From Candidatus Hydrogenedentota bacterium (lineage in GTDB: Bacteria > Hydrogenedentota > Hydrogenedentia > Hydrogenedentales > SLHB01): DNA of 64,000 nt. The notes below the pieces were generated by a model, which saw only the letters and a list, made by a program, of their open reading frames with translations, was not told the origin of the DNA and did not search any database. This document shows, one piece after another, positions 1 through 7,016 of this stretch. A program made the position numbers and the translations under genes. The number at the start of each line of letters is the position of its first letter. Within the stretch, counting starts at the first letter, position 1. The DNA is taken from contig JAKPDK010000167.1 in the NCBI GenBank assembly GCA_029552745.1, forward strand, positions 261,973 to 325,972, read 5' to 3'.

Positions 1-1
1 T

Positions 2-415
2 GAATATGGCTGGCCAATTTTCTCGCGCGCGGTACTCGGTTTGAAAGCCTATCCCTTATTCTTGTATCGCGAGAAAAACGACGGATGCGGCGATTCGGAC
101 TTGATCTATGGTGCCGGCGCAGGGATCTGTGCGCGTATTTACGCCAAGCGTGATGCGCGGACGGGGCTCTTTGCGGAAGTAAGTATATCGCCCATATGGC
201 ATAGTGACTACTTAGAAGGTAACGGTTCCCGGGTCAATTTTTTGAGTGAAGTGGGGCTGGGGTACGACTTCGACAACGAATGGCATGTGGCGTTGAAATG
301 GGAACATTTTTCCAACGCCCGTCTGAACGGGGATAATGCGGGGGTAAATGGGATTGCTTTGGCAGTCGGTTATCGATTCCGACGAAATCAAGAAACGGTT
401 GCCTTCTCGAAATAA
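2..415 (+). CDS. PagL-like lipid A deacylase, 3' fragment
   Basis: The frame is open to the left edge, so the gene begins outside the window; 137 residues are visible. The C-terminal part reads as an outer-membrane beta barrel with alternating polar and hydrophobic residues, ending in the strand GIALAVGYRF. The segment EHFSNARLNGDNAG resembles the PagL (lipid A 3-O-deacylase, acyloxyacyl hydrolase) active-site strand, in which a His and a Ser two residues later are catalytic; these would be His102 and Ser104 of the visible fragment. Members remove the 3-position acyl chain of lipid A in the outer membrane. The gene converges on the HEAT lipoprotein with 2 bases between stops. The family call rests on this one motif and the barrel pattern, so it is moderately sure. 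Confidence 0.6.
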   Translation, partial: EYGWPIFSRAVLGLKAYPLFLYREKNDGCGDSDLIYGAGAGICARIYAKRDARTGLFAEVSISPIWHSDYLEGNGSRVNFLSEVGLGYDFDNEWHVALKWEHFSNARLNGDNAGVNGIALAVGYRFRRNQETVAFSK

Positions 416-417
416 AT

Positions 418-1257
418 CTAGGGCGTCTGAGTCGGCGGATTTAGCCGATTCTTGATGGCTTCTATAGCACCCTCAGCGGCTCCTCGAATATCTTCTGGCG
501 TGTCAGGGGTTGCGGCGATGCGCTGCAGTAATTCGAGTTCCGGTTTCGTGCCAATGTGGCCCAGCGTGACAGCAGCCAGGGCGCGCAACGCCGGTGGCAA
601 CGAGTTGTCGAACAATGCCTCCGCAAAAATGGGGATATCGGACGATAAGGGTCTTCTGGCGAGTTCTAACAGAATACGGTTTCGCTGGGTCTCCGTGGGT
701 TTTGTATTGCGGTACAGGTTTACCAGTTCGTCGTGTGCTGTCTGGTCACCAAAACGCGCCAGCGCGCACAACGCGGCAAGCCGAACACGGGGCTCTTCAT
801 CAGAGGCATAAGGTCGAATAAGCTCCGCCAACGAGGTGTTTTCGGTAAGGGCAAGCAACTCAATAGCGCAGGCGCGCACCATGGGATCATGGCCGGGTTC
901 CACTAGCGGTTTAAGAGCCGGCACGATGACCTCACCGTCCTTGTCGGTTACCACGACGGCTTTGAGAGACTCATGCGCCATTAAGCGCACCTTGGGTGGC
1001 GTATCTGGGTTGGAAAACAGGTCGAGTATCGGAATGAACGCGTCGGGACGGATGGATATCATTTCAGCGACGAGTTGCAGAGGGCGGGAACTCTGAAGGC
1101 TCTCATCGGGATTCTGGGCAAGGGCAAGCCATTCGTCCAGCCGTGCACGAACTGCGGCTTCTTGCTGTCGTTCCGGGGACGGCTTCCAGCAACCGCCCAG
1201 GATGAAGCCACTCAAGATGCCCAAACAAAGTACCCATGAAAGCCGCATGCGTGTCAT
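418..1257 (-). CDS. HEAT-repeat lipoprotein
   Basis: A 279-residue protein with a short basic N-terminus, a hydrophobic stretch and a lipobox ending LGGC at Cys23, so it should be exported and lipid-anchored. The rest is a run of helical repeats of about 35 residues, for example around VRLMAHESLKAV, VRACAIELLAL, VRLAALCALARFGD and LRALAAVTLGHIG, which is the HEAT or PBS-lyase-like repeat pattern. Such folds act as protein-binding scaffolds; no catalytic motif is visible. ATG at residue 1 or residue 4 are both possible starts. It is transcribed alone and divergently from nothing nearby; the transporter operon ends 67 bases upstream on the same strand. Its partner and function are unknown. Confidence 0.7.
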   Translation of the reverse strand: MTRMRLSWVLCLGILSGFILGGCWKPSPERQQEAAVRARLDEWLALAQNPDESLQSSRPLQLVAEMISIRPDAFIPILDLFSNPDTPPKVRLMAHESLKAVVVTDKDGEVIVPALKPLVEPGHDPMVRACAIELLALTENTSLAELIRPYASDEEPRVRLAALCALARFGDQTAHDELVNLYRNTKPTETQRNRILLELARRPLSSDIPIFAEALFDNSLPPALRALAAVTLGHIGTKPELELLQRIAATPDTPEDIRGAAEGAIEAIKNRLNPPTQTP

Positions 1258-1324
1258 TTCCTAATGATGGTATATGGCGCAAATCGGAAGCATCATACCA
1301 GGAAGAATCAAGAAGGTAAAACCT

Positions 1325-2356
1325 TCAGCCCTCCCAATCTACAAAGCGCCGTTTCGTCAATAGGTATAAGAAGAAGGGCCCGCCGAAAAGCGCCGTGATA
1401 ATGCCAATGGGAGTCTCGCCAACAAATGTCTTGCGTGCAATGATATCGCACATACAGAGAAACACACCGCCGGCAAACAGGCTGATAGGCATGAGCAACC
1501 GGTGCCGAGACCCTGTCAAGGCACGCACGGAGTGAGGCACAATCAAGCCGACAAATCCAATCGGTCCCACCGTAGACACAACAATGGCGGTCGCTAAAGA
1601 GCCCACGATGAACGTGACGGCCTGTAAGCGGCGCACATTGATTCCCCGTCCTGCAGCGAGTTCCACGTCAAACCCAATTTGATCCAATTTGGCGGCTTGC
1701 AGAAGTAAAACCAAGGCACATGGAATCGTGCCTACAGCCAACGTCTTGATATCGCGGTATCCAATAACGTCTACCCCACCCATAAGCCAACGGTCCATCA
1801 CCACCAGCATGTTGGGTTTTGCGAGGTATCGGAGAAATAGAATGCCGGCGTTCGCCAACATGCCCAGCGTCACTCCTGTAAGAAGCAACACCGCGGGTGA
1901 CATACGCGGATGACGTGCCGCCATCGCATAAATCGCCGCCATATCCAACAGGGCACATAGAAATGCTGCAAGCTGCACTCCCGAAATACCTACAATCCCG
2001 ATGCGCGCTGCCGCCCCTTCCATCAAGACCGTCGCGGCAAAAGCGCCAAAAGCGCCCGCTCCCGCAACCCCTAACGTGTAAGGAGTCGCGAGCGGATTGC
2101 GTAGCAAGGCTTGGAAGGCACAGCCCACCAAGGCCAACGTACCGCCCGCCAACAAGGCGGCGAGTGTGCGGGGAATCCGTTGGTTGATCAAAATGCTTAA
2201 GGCGGGACATTGCGTAATGGGTTTGCCGCTGCGCCATTCTGCTTGGATCTGTTCCCACCGAAGAGACTCCGCACCTATCCAAAGGCTCACCAGCACGATC
2301 CCCGCACTGATCAACACAAGTAATGCGATCCGGCCTAACGTGATTCGCGAAGTCAT
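1325..2356 (-). CDS. FecCD/BtuC-family ABC transporter permease
   Basis: An integral membrane permease of about 343 residues with roughly ten hydrophobic segments, matching the FecCD family that imports vitamin B12, haem or ferric siderophores. The diagnostic segment VGPIGFVGLIVPHSVR is present at about residues 265-280; in the family this is the loop and helix that couples to the ATPase. I start it at the ATG at 2356, which overlaps the TGA of the upstream ATPase gene as ATGA; a longer reading frame exists upstream but would run through the ATPase gene and has no membrane character. It is the last gene of a binding protein, ATPase, permease operon. The substrate cannot be fixed from sequence; cobalamin or a corrinoid is most likely. 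Confidence 0.9.
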   Translation of the reverse strand: MTSRITLGRIALLVLISAGIVLVSLWIGAESLRWEQIQAEWRSGKPITQCPALSILINQRIPRTLAALLAGGTLALVGCAFQALLRNPLATPYTLGVAGAGAFGAFAATVLMEGAAARIGIVGISGVQLAAFLCALLDMAAIYAMAARHPRMSPAVLLLTGVTLGMLANAGILFLRYLAKPNMLVVMDRWLMGGVDVIGYRDIKTLAVGTIPCALVLLLQAAKLDQIGFDVELAAGRGINVRRLQAVTFIVGSLATAIVVSTVGPIGFVGLIVPHSVRALTGSRHRLLMPISLFAGGVFLCMCDIIARKTFVGETPIGIITALFGGPFFLYLLTKRRFVDWEG

Positions 2357-3150
2357 GGATACCGCTCCGCATCCAGTACCGTTACCAACGGCGTTCCCGT
2401 GATCGGGTGTGGGCACACTTTGACTTCTGTCTCGTACACCTCGGAGAGGATTGATTCTTGAAGAACCTCGGACGGTGTCCCTTCGGCTTTCACACCGTGA
2501 ACAGAAGATGATAGCAAGAGCATGTGGTCGCAAAACCGTGCGGCGGTATTCAAGTCGTGCGTCACGACAGCGACACCATATCCTTCCCTGGTCAAGCGCT
2601 TCAACAAGGAAAAGACTTCTATCTGGTGGTGAAGGTCCAGCAACGACGTTGGCTCATCTAGTAAGAGAATATCGGGCTCCTGAGCCAGGATCGCTGCAAT
2701 CAACACCCGCTGGCGTTCACCCCCAGAAAGCTCACTGAAATCCCTCGCTCGTAACGCATCACAGCGCGTCTCTTGCAAACAGCGCAACACCACATCGTGG
2801 TCCTTTTGCCGCATCGTCCGAAGCGCACCCACATGGGGATATCTCCCCAAACAAACTACCTCAAAGACACTCAAAGAAAACGTAGGATTAACCGCCTGGG
2901 GCAAAAAGGCCACACGCCGCGCCCTTTCCAAAGACGAAAGCGAAAACAGCGAAGCGCCATCAAATTCGACCTTGCCGCGTTGAGGTCGCATCAACCCGCA
3001 CATAACACGCAACAGCGTGCTCTTGCCCGCTCCGTTCGGTCCGACAAGCGCCAGCAGTTTCCCGCATGCGACTTGGGCATTTACATCCACCAAGATGGGA
3101 GGACCCGATGCGTACGCAAATGTGATATGCGAAGCCACAAGCTCGTGCAT
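2353..3150 (-). CDS. ABC transporter ATPase, BtuD/FecE/FhuC type
   Basis: A 265-residue cytoplasmic ATPase that powers the neighbouring permease. Walker A GPNGAGKST is at residues 37-45, the signature LSGGERQR at 141-148, Walker B ILLLDEP at 161-167 and the switch histidine in VTHD at residue 198. All residues needed for ATP hydrolysis are present and the length is normal for the family. The segment FSVFEVVCLGRYPH-like near residue 95-106 (VFEVVCLGRYPHVG) is typical of siderophore and B12 importers. Its ATG directly follows the TAA of the binding-protein gene with no gap, and its stop overlaps the permease start by four bases, so the three genes are translationally coupled. Confidence 0.93.
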   Translation of the reverse strand: MHELVASHITFAYASGPPILVDVNAQVACGKLLALVGPNGAGKSTLLRVMCGLMRPQRGKVEFDGASLFSLSSLERARRVAFLPQAVNPTFSLSVFEVVCLGRYPHVGALRTMRQKDHDVVLRCLQETRCDALRARDFSELSGGERQRVLIAAILAQEPDILLLDEPTSLLDLHHQIEVFSLLKRLTREGYGVAVVTHDLNTAARFCDHMLLLSSSVHGVKAEGTPSEVLQESILSEVYETEVKVCPHPITGTPLVTVLDAERYP

Positions 3151-4092
3151 TTAGGAACGTTCCGCTGCGGTGAATCGTTCGGGATGCAGACAACGCGCCA
3201 GAATACGCGCAATTTCCGCTATGCGGGGACCGGGACGTAATGCGTGGGATTCCATAACCAAATAAATCCGATTTTGTTGCACCGCCGGCAAAGAAGCAAA
3301 GGTCTGCCAATCCTCACGAAATCGTTGTTGGTCCTCTTCGGAAAGTTTTTCACCGGCATGAAATTCGATGATCACTTCCGGCGCCCGTGCCACAACCGAT
3401 TCTTTGGAAGCCTCCAAATACGCTTGATGAGCATCGTGAAAAATGTTCTCGCCCCCGGCAATCTCCAATAGCTCCGAGATAAACGATGCCCCACCCAGGG
3501 TATATAGATTATTCATGTCGTGCGTGAGTCGCGTTGTAATGACCAACACCCGAAGCTTAGGAAGTTGTTCGGTCTCTTTTCGCAATGCGGCTAGCTCCGA
3601 TTGGATGCGACTCCGCAATTGATCGGCTTCTTCTTTCCGATGCAGGGTCTCGCCGATGATCCGAATCCCTTCATCAATAGTATCCAGCGTGTCCATGTTG
3701 ACACGCACGATCGGAATGTGGTTTTGCTCTGCAAACGTCGCCACTTTTTCATGAAGCCCTTGCACAAAGATGAGGTCCGGTTTCAACATCGCCACCGTTT
3801 CGAGGTCCGGATTGATATGTCCGCCCACACGCTTAATCGTGGCTACTTCCGGCGGGTAATCACAAAAATCTGTTACGCCAACCAGCCGATCGCCACAGCC
3901 CAACGCAAACACCGTTTCTGTAATATTGGGCGCGAACGAGATGATCCGTTGTGGTTGCGACAAAATTTCAGGAGATACCTTCGTCTCCTCCCCTTTCTGA
4001 GGTCGACATCCTAGCGCCACAAGAACATAAACTGTTAGGAAAAAAACCAGCCTGAAAAAATGAGACGGCTTTCTAGTGACCGAATGAAACAT
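3151..4092 (-). CDS. BtuF-like substrate-binding lipoprotein
   Basis: A 313-residue exported binding protein. The N-terminus has basic residues, a hydrophobic core and a lipobox VALGC with Cys29 as the lipid-attachment site. The mature part starts with QRIISFAPNITETVFALG, then DRLVGVTDFCDYPPE and NPDLETVAMLKPDLIF, the classic pattern of the periplasmic binding fold of BtuF and FepB/FhuD-like proteins. It is the first gene of the operon and would capture the ligand and hand it to the permease. BtuF (cobalamin) is the best match by eye, but iron chelates cannot be excluded. I could not find a convincing cobalamin riboswitch in its leader. Confidence 0.88.
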   Translation of the reverse strand: MFHSVTRKPSHFFRLVFFLTVYVLVALGCRPQKGEETKVSPEILSQPQRIISFAPNITETVFALGCGDRLVGVTDFCDYPPEVATIKRVGGHINPDLETVAMLKPDLIFVQGLHEKVATFAEQNHIPIVRVNMDTLDTIDEGIRIIGETLHRKEEADQLRSRIQSELAALRKETEQLPKLRVLVITTRLTHDMNNLYTLGGASFISELLEIAGGENIFHDAHQAYLEASKESVVARAPEVIIEFHAGEKLSEEDQQRFREDWQTFASLPAVQQNRIYLVMESHALRPGPRIAEIARILARCLHPERFTAAERS

Positions 4093-4348
4093 CTGACGAA
4101 TTCTCCGGAAGAATGTCCTATTGTGTCATTCTGAGTCCTTGCCGTGCAACGTATTGTAGAGGTTCCATACCTTTGGCAGTTTCTGTTGGTTCTTGAGAGC
4201 AATTTCTGAGAGCACTTTCCGGTAAAGTCATCACGAAAATGCACGGGGCACCGCTGCCACAGGTCTGGCTCAGTTATTTACAAATCTCTTCGGGTACCCG
4301 CGCATTCCTTGATCGTTTCACTTCGTTGCCTTGCGCTGCATACCACTT

Positions 4349-4498
4349 GTCATTGCGAGGAATGCCGACAGGCACGACGTGGCAATCCCCTTAGGAATCA
4401 GGGGAACAACCCGGAGTCTGCCTTCTGCACGGTCCTCTTGCGCGACGGGGTTGAGGGGATTGCTTCATCGTTCTGGGACTCGCTCCTCGCAATGACAA
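4349..4498. repeat. 150-bp inverted-repeat element, copy A
   Basis: The ends are inverted copies of each other: TGTCATTGCGAGGA on the left and CTCGCAATGACA on the right. An inner inverted pair, GCAATCCCC and GGGGATTGC, lies between them. The same architecture occurs four more times in this window. The element carries no reading frame of its own and looks like a non-autonomous palindromic element (MITE- or REP-like). Confidence 0.85.
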
Positions 4499-4742
4499 CC
4501 AGGCGTTTAACCCCAGGTCTACCCCCTAACGCAGTGCCAAAGGTTTGTCAACTTATGCGCTCCCCGTATCCGAATGCTTGCCGTCAACATCTTGACTTTG
4601 AAGATATGGTAGATACGACGCCTCAAGTTCATCCATTTGGGAGTGGGCTACCCTCAACATGATATAAAGGTTCATCTATCTTTGACATGGTAGAAGTCTT
4701 CTTGATTGGGTTAATGAATTCGTGACGATATTCACAAAACAC

Positions 4743-4772
4743 TTGAAATGTAGGACTAGCTTATGTTAAACT
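4743..4772 (+). promoter_or_regulatory. Candidate sigma-70 promoter of the hyd operon
   Basis: TTGAAA at 4743-4748 and TAAACT at 4767-4772 are separated by 18 bases. Both are reasonable matches to the -35 and -10 hexamers. The site lies about 135 bases upstream of the first gene of the operon and directly upstream of the Rex-like palindrome. Assigned by eye only. Confidence 0.45.
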
Positions 4773-4781
4773 AGAGAGCGT

Positions 4782-4805
4782 TAATCGTGATTTTTTTCAC
4801 GATTA
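4782..4805. promoter_or_regulatory. Rex-type operator palindrome
   Basis: A perfect 9-base inverted repeat, TAATCGTGA and TCACGATTA, flanks six T residues. The core has the GTGA-N6-TCAC geometry of known Rex operators (consensus TTGTGAA-N4-TTCACAA). It begins 10 bases after the candidate -10 hexamer, a position where a bound repressor would block transcription. The last gene of the downstream operon encodes a Rex protein, so autoregulation by the NADH/NAD+ ratio is likely. A factor-independent terminator is unlikely because the T-run is inside the loop. Confidence 0.65.
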
Positions 4806-4908
4806 CGCCCGCCAATAAGGTCTCGCCCTGTAGGTTGGTGTGGTCTTACATGGTTACCTGTCCAAGCGGGAAAAATATGCGGTGTAGTCTTTTTGAAAGG
4901 AGCAAATT

Positions 4909-5289
4909 ATGGCAAAGATTTTAGTGGTTGACGACGACCCGGACGTCACCGAAGCGTGCTCGCTGTTTTTGAAAAAAGCGGGTCACACGGTGGCATGTGC
5001 CCACAGTCGCATGGAAGGAATGCGAAAGGTCGAAGAAGAAAAGCCCGACCTGCTCATCCTGGATGTGATGATGGAGCAGCCCGACGATGGTATGGCGATG
5101 GCGCAGGATTTGCGGCGCATGAACTTCAAGAAACCCATCTTGATGCTGACCAGTATCAGCAAAGTCACGGGGCTTTCCTACGGCGGAGACGAGGCGGTCG
5201 TCCCGGTTGACGAATTTGTGGAAAAACCCGTGGAACCGGCTGTGCTTGTAGCCAAGGTCGACGAGTTGCTCAAGAAGGCGGAGGGTTAA
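4909..5289 (+). CDS. Single-domain response regulator (CheY-like)
   Basis: A 126-residue receiver domain with no output domain. The acidic pocket is Asp8, Asp9 and Asp10, the phospho-acceptor is Asp52 in LLILDVMM, the switch residue is Thr81 and the conserved Lys is Lys106 in VEKPV, so it should be phosphorylatable. A good Shine-Dalgarno sequence, AAAGGAG, lies 7 bases before the ATG. It is the first gene of the hydrogenase operon, three bases before hydC, and a histidine kinase is encoded further down the same operon. Without an output domain it must act by protein contact or phosphotransfer. Its target is not evident from sequence. Confidence 0.92.
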   Translation: MAKILVVDDDPDVTEACSLFLKKAGHTVACAHSRMEGMRKVEEEKPDLLILDVMMEQPDDGMAMAQDLRRMNFKKPILMLTSISKVTGLSYGGDEAVVPVDEFVEKPVEPAVLVAKVDELLKKAEG

Positions 5290-5292
5290 GGC

Positions 5293-5814
5293 ATGTTGGT
5301 AACAGAACGCGACCGCGTAAAAGAGGATATTGTCCGCTGGGTCGAACAGTACGGCGGCAATCGCAGCGCCCTTATTCCTACGTTGCAAGAACTGCAGCGC
5401 AAGTATTCCCAGATCACCGATTTTGCCATGCAAGTTGTCGCGGATGCCCTTGACATTCACCCCGCGGAAGTGTATGGCGTGGTGTCCTTTTACAGTTTTC
5501 TTGACCATCGGCCGAAAGGCAAGTTCGTCATTCGTCTGTGCCGCACCTTGTCGTGCGATATGCAAGGCAAAGACCGTGTAGCACGTCAACTGGAAAACGA
5601 CCTGGGGATTCGTTTTGGTGAGACGACCCCCGACGGCAAATTCACACTGGAATGGGCAAATTGTATCGGCATGTGTGACCAAGGGCCGGCGCTGCTGGTT
5701 AACGAACAGGTATTCACACGGGTGACGCCGGAAAAGGTTCACGACATTCTGGAAGGGTGTCGCCGTACGTTTGGCGTCTATGCCTTAGAGCAAAAGGAGG
5801 AGCATCTCGTATGA
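5293..5814 (+). CDS. hydC: [FeFe]-hydrogenase subunit HydC (NuoE-like, 2Fe-2S)
   Basis: A 173-residue thioredoxin-like ferredoxin of the NuoE/HoxE family. The four ligands of its [2Fe-2S] cluster are Cys83 and Cys88 (CRTLSC) and Cys124 and Cys128 (CIGMC). The N-terminal helical bundle ends in HPAEVYGVVSFYSF, a family hallmark. In trimeric HydABC hydrogenases this subunit passes electrons between the flavin subunit and the hydrogenase subunit in the cytoplasm. The start at 5293 lies 3 bases after the response regulator stop with GGAGG inside that gene's end. Its TGA overlaps the hydB ATG as ATGA, indicating translational coupling. Confidence 0.93.
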   Translation: MLVTERDRVKEDIVRWVEQYGGNRSALIPTLQELQRKYSQITDFAMQVVADALDIHPAEVYGVVSFYSFLDHRPKGKFVIRLCRTLSCDMQGKDRVARQLENDLGIRFGETTPDGKFTLEWANCIGMCDQGPALLVNEQVFTRVTPEKVHDILEGCRRTFGVYALEQKEEHLV

Positions 5815-7013
5815 ACGGCACATTAGTAGGTCCTTTGACCTTCGGTTCGGTGGAGCCGAACTCGGGTTTGAAGAACGCTTTGGGCAAAAACCGCGCCGAT
5901 GTCATCGCAGACATCAGTGCATCGGGTATCAAAGGTCGCGGCGGTGCGGGTTTCCCTACCGGCGTAAAATGGAACTTGGCGGCGGCGGCAAAAGACGACC
6001 GGAAATTTGTGGTATGCAATGCCGATGAAGGGGAACCGGGTACCTTCAAGGATCGCGTTATTCTTTCTGAATATGCCGACCTGGTGTTTGAGGGGATGAC
6101 GATCGCGGGCTATGCCATCGGCGCCACCCAAGGCATCGTGTATCTCCGCGGCGAGTACAGCTACCTGCGTGCTCTGTTGGAGGCGGTTCTGGAGAAACGC
6201 CGCCAACAAAATCTTCTTGGTGAAGACATCCTGAAGAAAAAAGGCTTTCATTTTGACATTGCCATCCGGATGGGCTCGGGCGCTTACGTATGCGGTGAAG
6301 AGACCGCCCTCATCGAGTCGTTGGAAGGTCATCGGGGCGAGCCGCGCAACCGTCCACCCTTCCCCGTAGACACGGGTTTTATGGGTCATCCTACCGTCGT
6401 CAACAACGTAGAGACATTGGCGTGGGCGGCATGTATTTTGGCGAAGGGTCCCGAGTGGTTCAAGAAAATCGGTACGGAAAAATCCACCGGGTTGAAACTA
6501 TTCAGTGTTTCCGGCGATTGTGCTCGCCCTGGCGTGTATGAATTCCCGATGGGCATTACGATCGCTCAACTCTTGAAAGAGGTCGGAGGGGAAAACGCCA
6601 AAGCCGTACAAGTGGGCGGCGCATCCGGGCGCATCGTTCCTGCAAAGGAATTTGAGCGCACCCTCGCTTATGAAGACATCCCGACGGGTGGATCCATTAT
6701 CGTGTTGGGTCCCCAACGCGACATGCTCCATGTCGCACGCAATTTTATGGAATTTTTCGTTGAAGAGTCCTGCGGACAATGCACCCCATGTCGCGAAGGC
6801 ACCCAAAAATTACTGGAGGGGATTGAACTCTTGGAGCAAGGCAAATGCTCAACCCGATACTTGCATGAATTATGTGCCTTGGGCGAAACCATGCAGTTGG
6901 CATCCAAATGCGGCTTAGGACAATCCGCTCCGAACGCCTTCTTGTCGATCGTGCAGCATTTCCGCGAAGAACTTATGGGACGTAATAACCTTATCCCGGC
7001 TGGGAAGGAGTGA
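5811..7013 (+). CDS. hydB: [FeFe]-hydrogenase flavin subunit HydB (NuoF-like)
   Basis: A 400-residue NADH-binding flavoprotein. GRGGAGFPTG at 42-51 and GAYVCGEETALIESLEG at 158-173 form the NADH and FMN sites; Cys321, Cys324, Cys327 (CGQCTPC) and Cys367 bind a [4Fe-4S] cluster. The protein stops soon after that cluster. Longer HydB proteins, such as that of Thermotoga maritima (about 620 residues), carry an extra N-terminal thioredoxin-like domain and a C-terminal two-cluster ferredoxin domain; neither is here. That matters for whether the complex can bifurcate electrons. I start it at the ATG at 5811, which overlaps the hydC stop; an in-frame extension upstream lies inside hydC and has no Shine-Dalgarno. 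Confidence 0.93.
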   Translation: MNGTLVGPLTFGSVEPNSGLKNALGKNRADVIADISASGIKGRGGAGFPTGVKWNLAAAAKDDRKFVVCNADEGEPGTFKDRVILSEYADLVFEGMTIAGYAIGATQGIVYLRGEYSYLRALLEAVLEKRRQQNLLGEDILKKKGFHFDIAIRMGSGAYVCGEETALIESLEGHRGEPRNRPPFPVDTGFMGHPTVVNNVETLAWAACILAKGPEWFKKIGTEKSTGLKLFSVSGDCARPGVYEFPMGITIAQLLKEVGGENAKAVQVGGASGRIVPAKEFERTLAYEDIPTGGSIIVLGPQRDMLHVARNFMEFFVEESCGQCTPCREGTQKLLEGIELLEQGKCSTRYLHELCALGETMQLASKCGLGQSAPNAFLSIVQHFREELMGRNNLIPAGKE

Positions 7014-7016
7014 TCT

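Larger units (their letters stand above)
4093..4908. other. Intergenic control region between btu-type and hyd operons
   Basis: 816 bases without a gene separate two divergent operons. The left part (4093-4348) is the leader of the transporter operon and shows no feature I can name. An inverted-repeat element occupies 4349-4498. The segment 4499-4740 holds nothing recognisable. The segment 4743-4908 carries the promoter and Rex-like operator of the hydrogenase operon, listed separately. Confidence 0.6.

Noticed and set aside
4093-4300. Possible cobalamin riboswitch before the BtuF-like gene
   Set aside because: A GAGCCAGACCTG stretch on the minus strand recalls part of the B12 box, but the bases between its halves are missing and no matching core elements or GCCACTG were found.
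4309-4662. Plus-strand frame of 117 codons in the intergenic region
   Set aside because: Its central part is the repeat element; it has no ribosome site and no protein-like pattern.
4782-4805. Rex-like palindrome considered as a rho-independent terminator
   Set aside because: The T-run is inside the loop instead of after the stem, and there is no upstream gene on that strand to terminate.
4921-5742. Long minus-strand frame over the response regulator and hydC
   Set aside because: It lies wholly antisense to two well supported genes and shows no motif or ribosome site.
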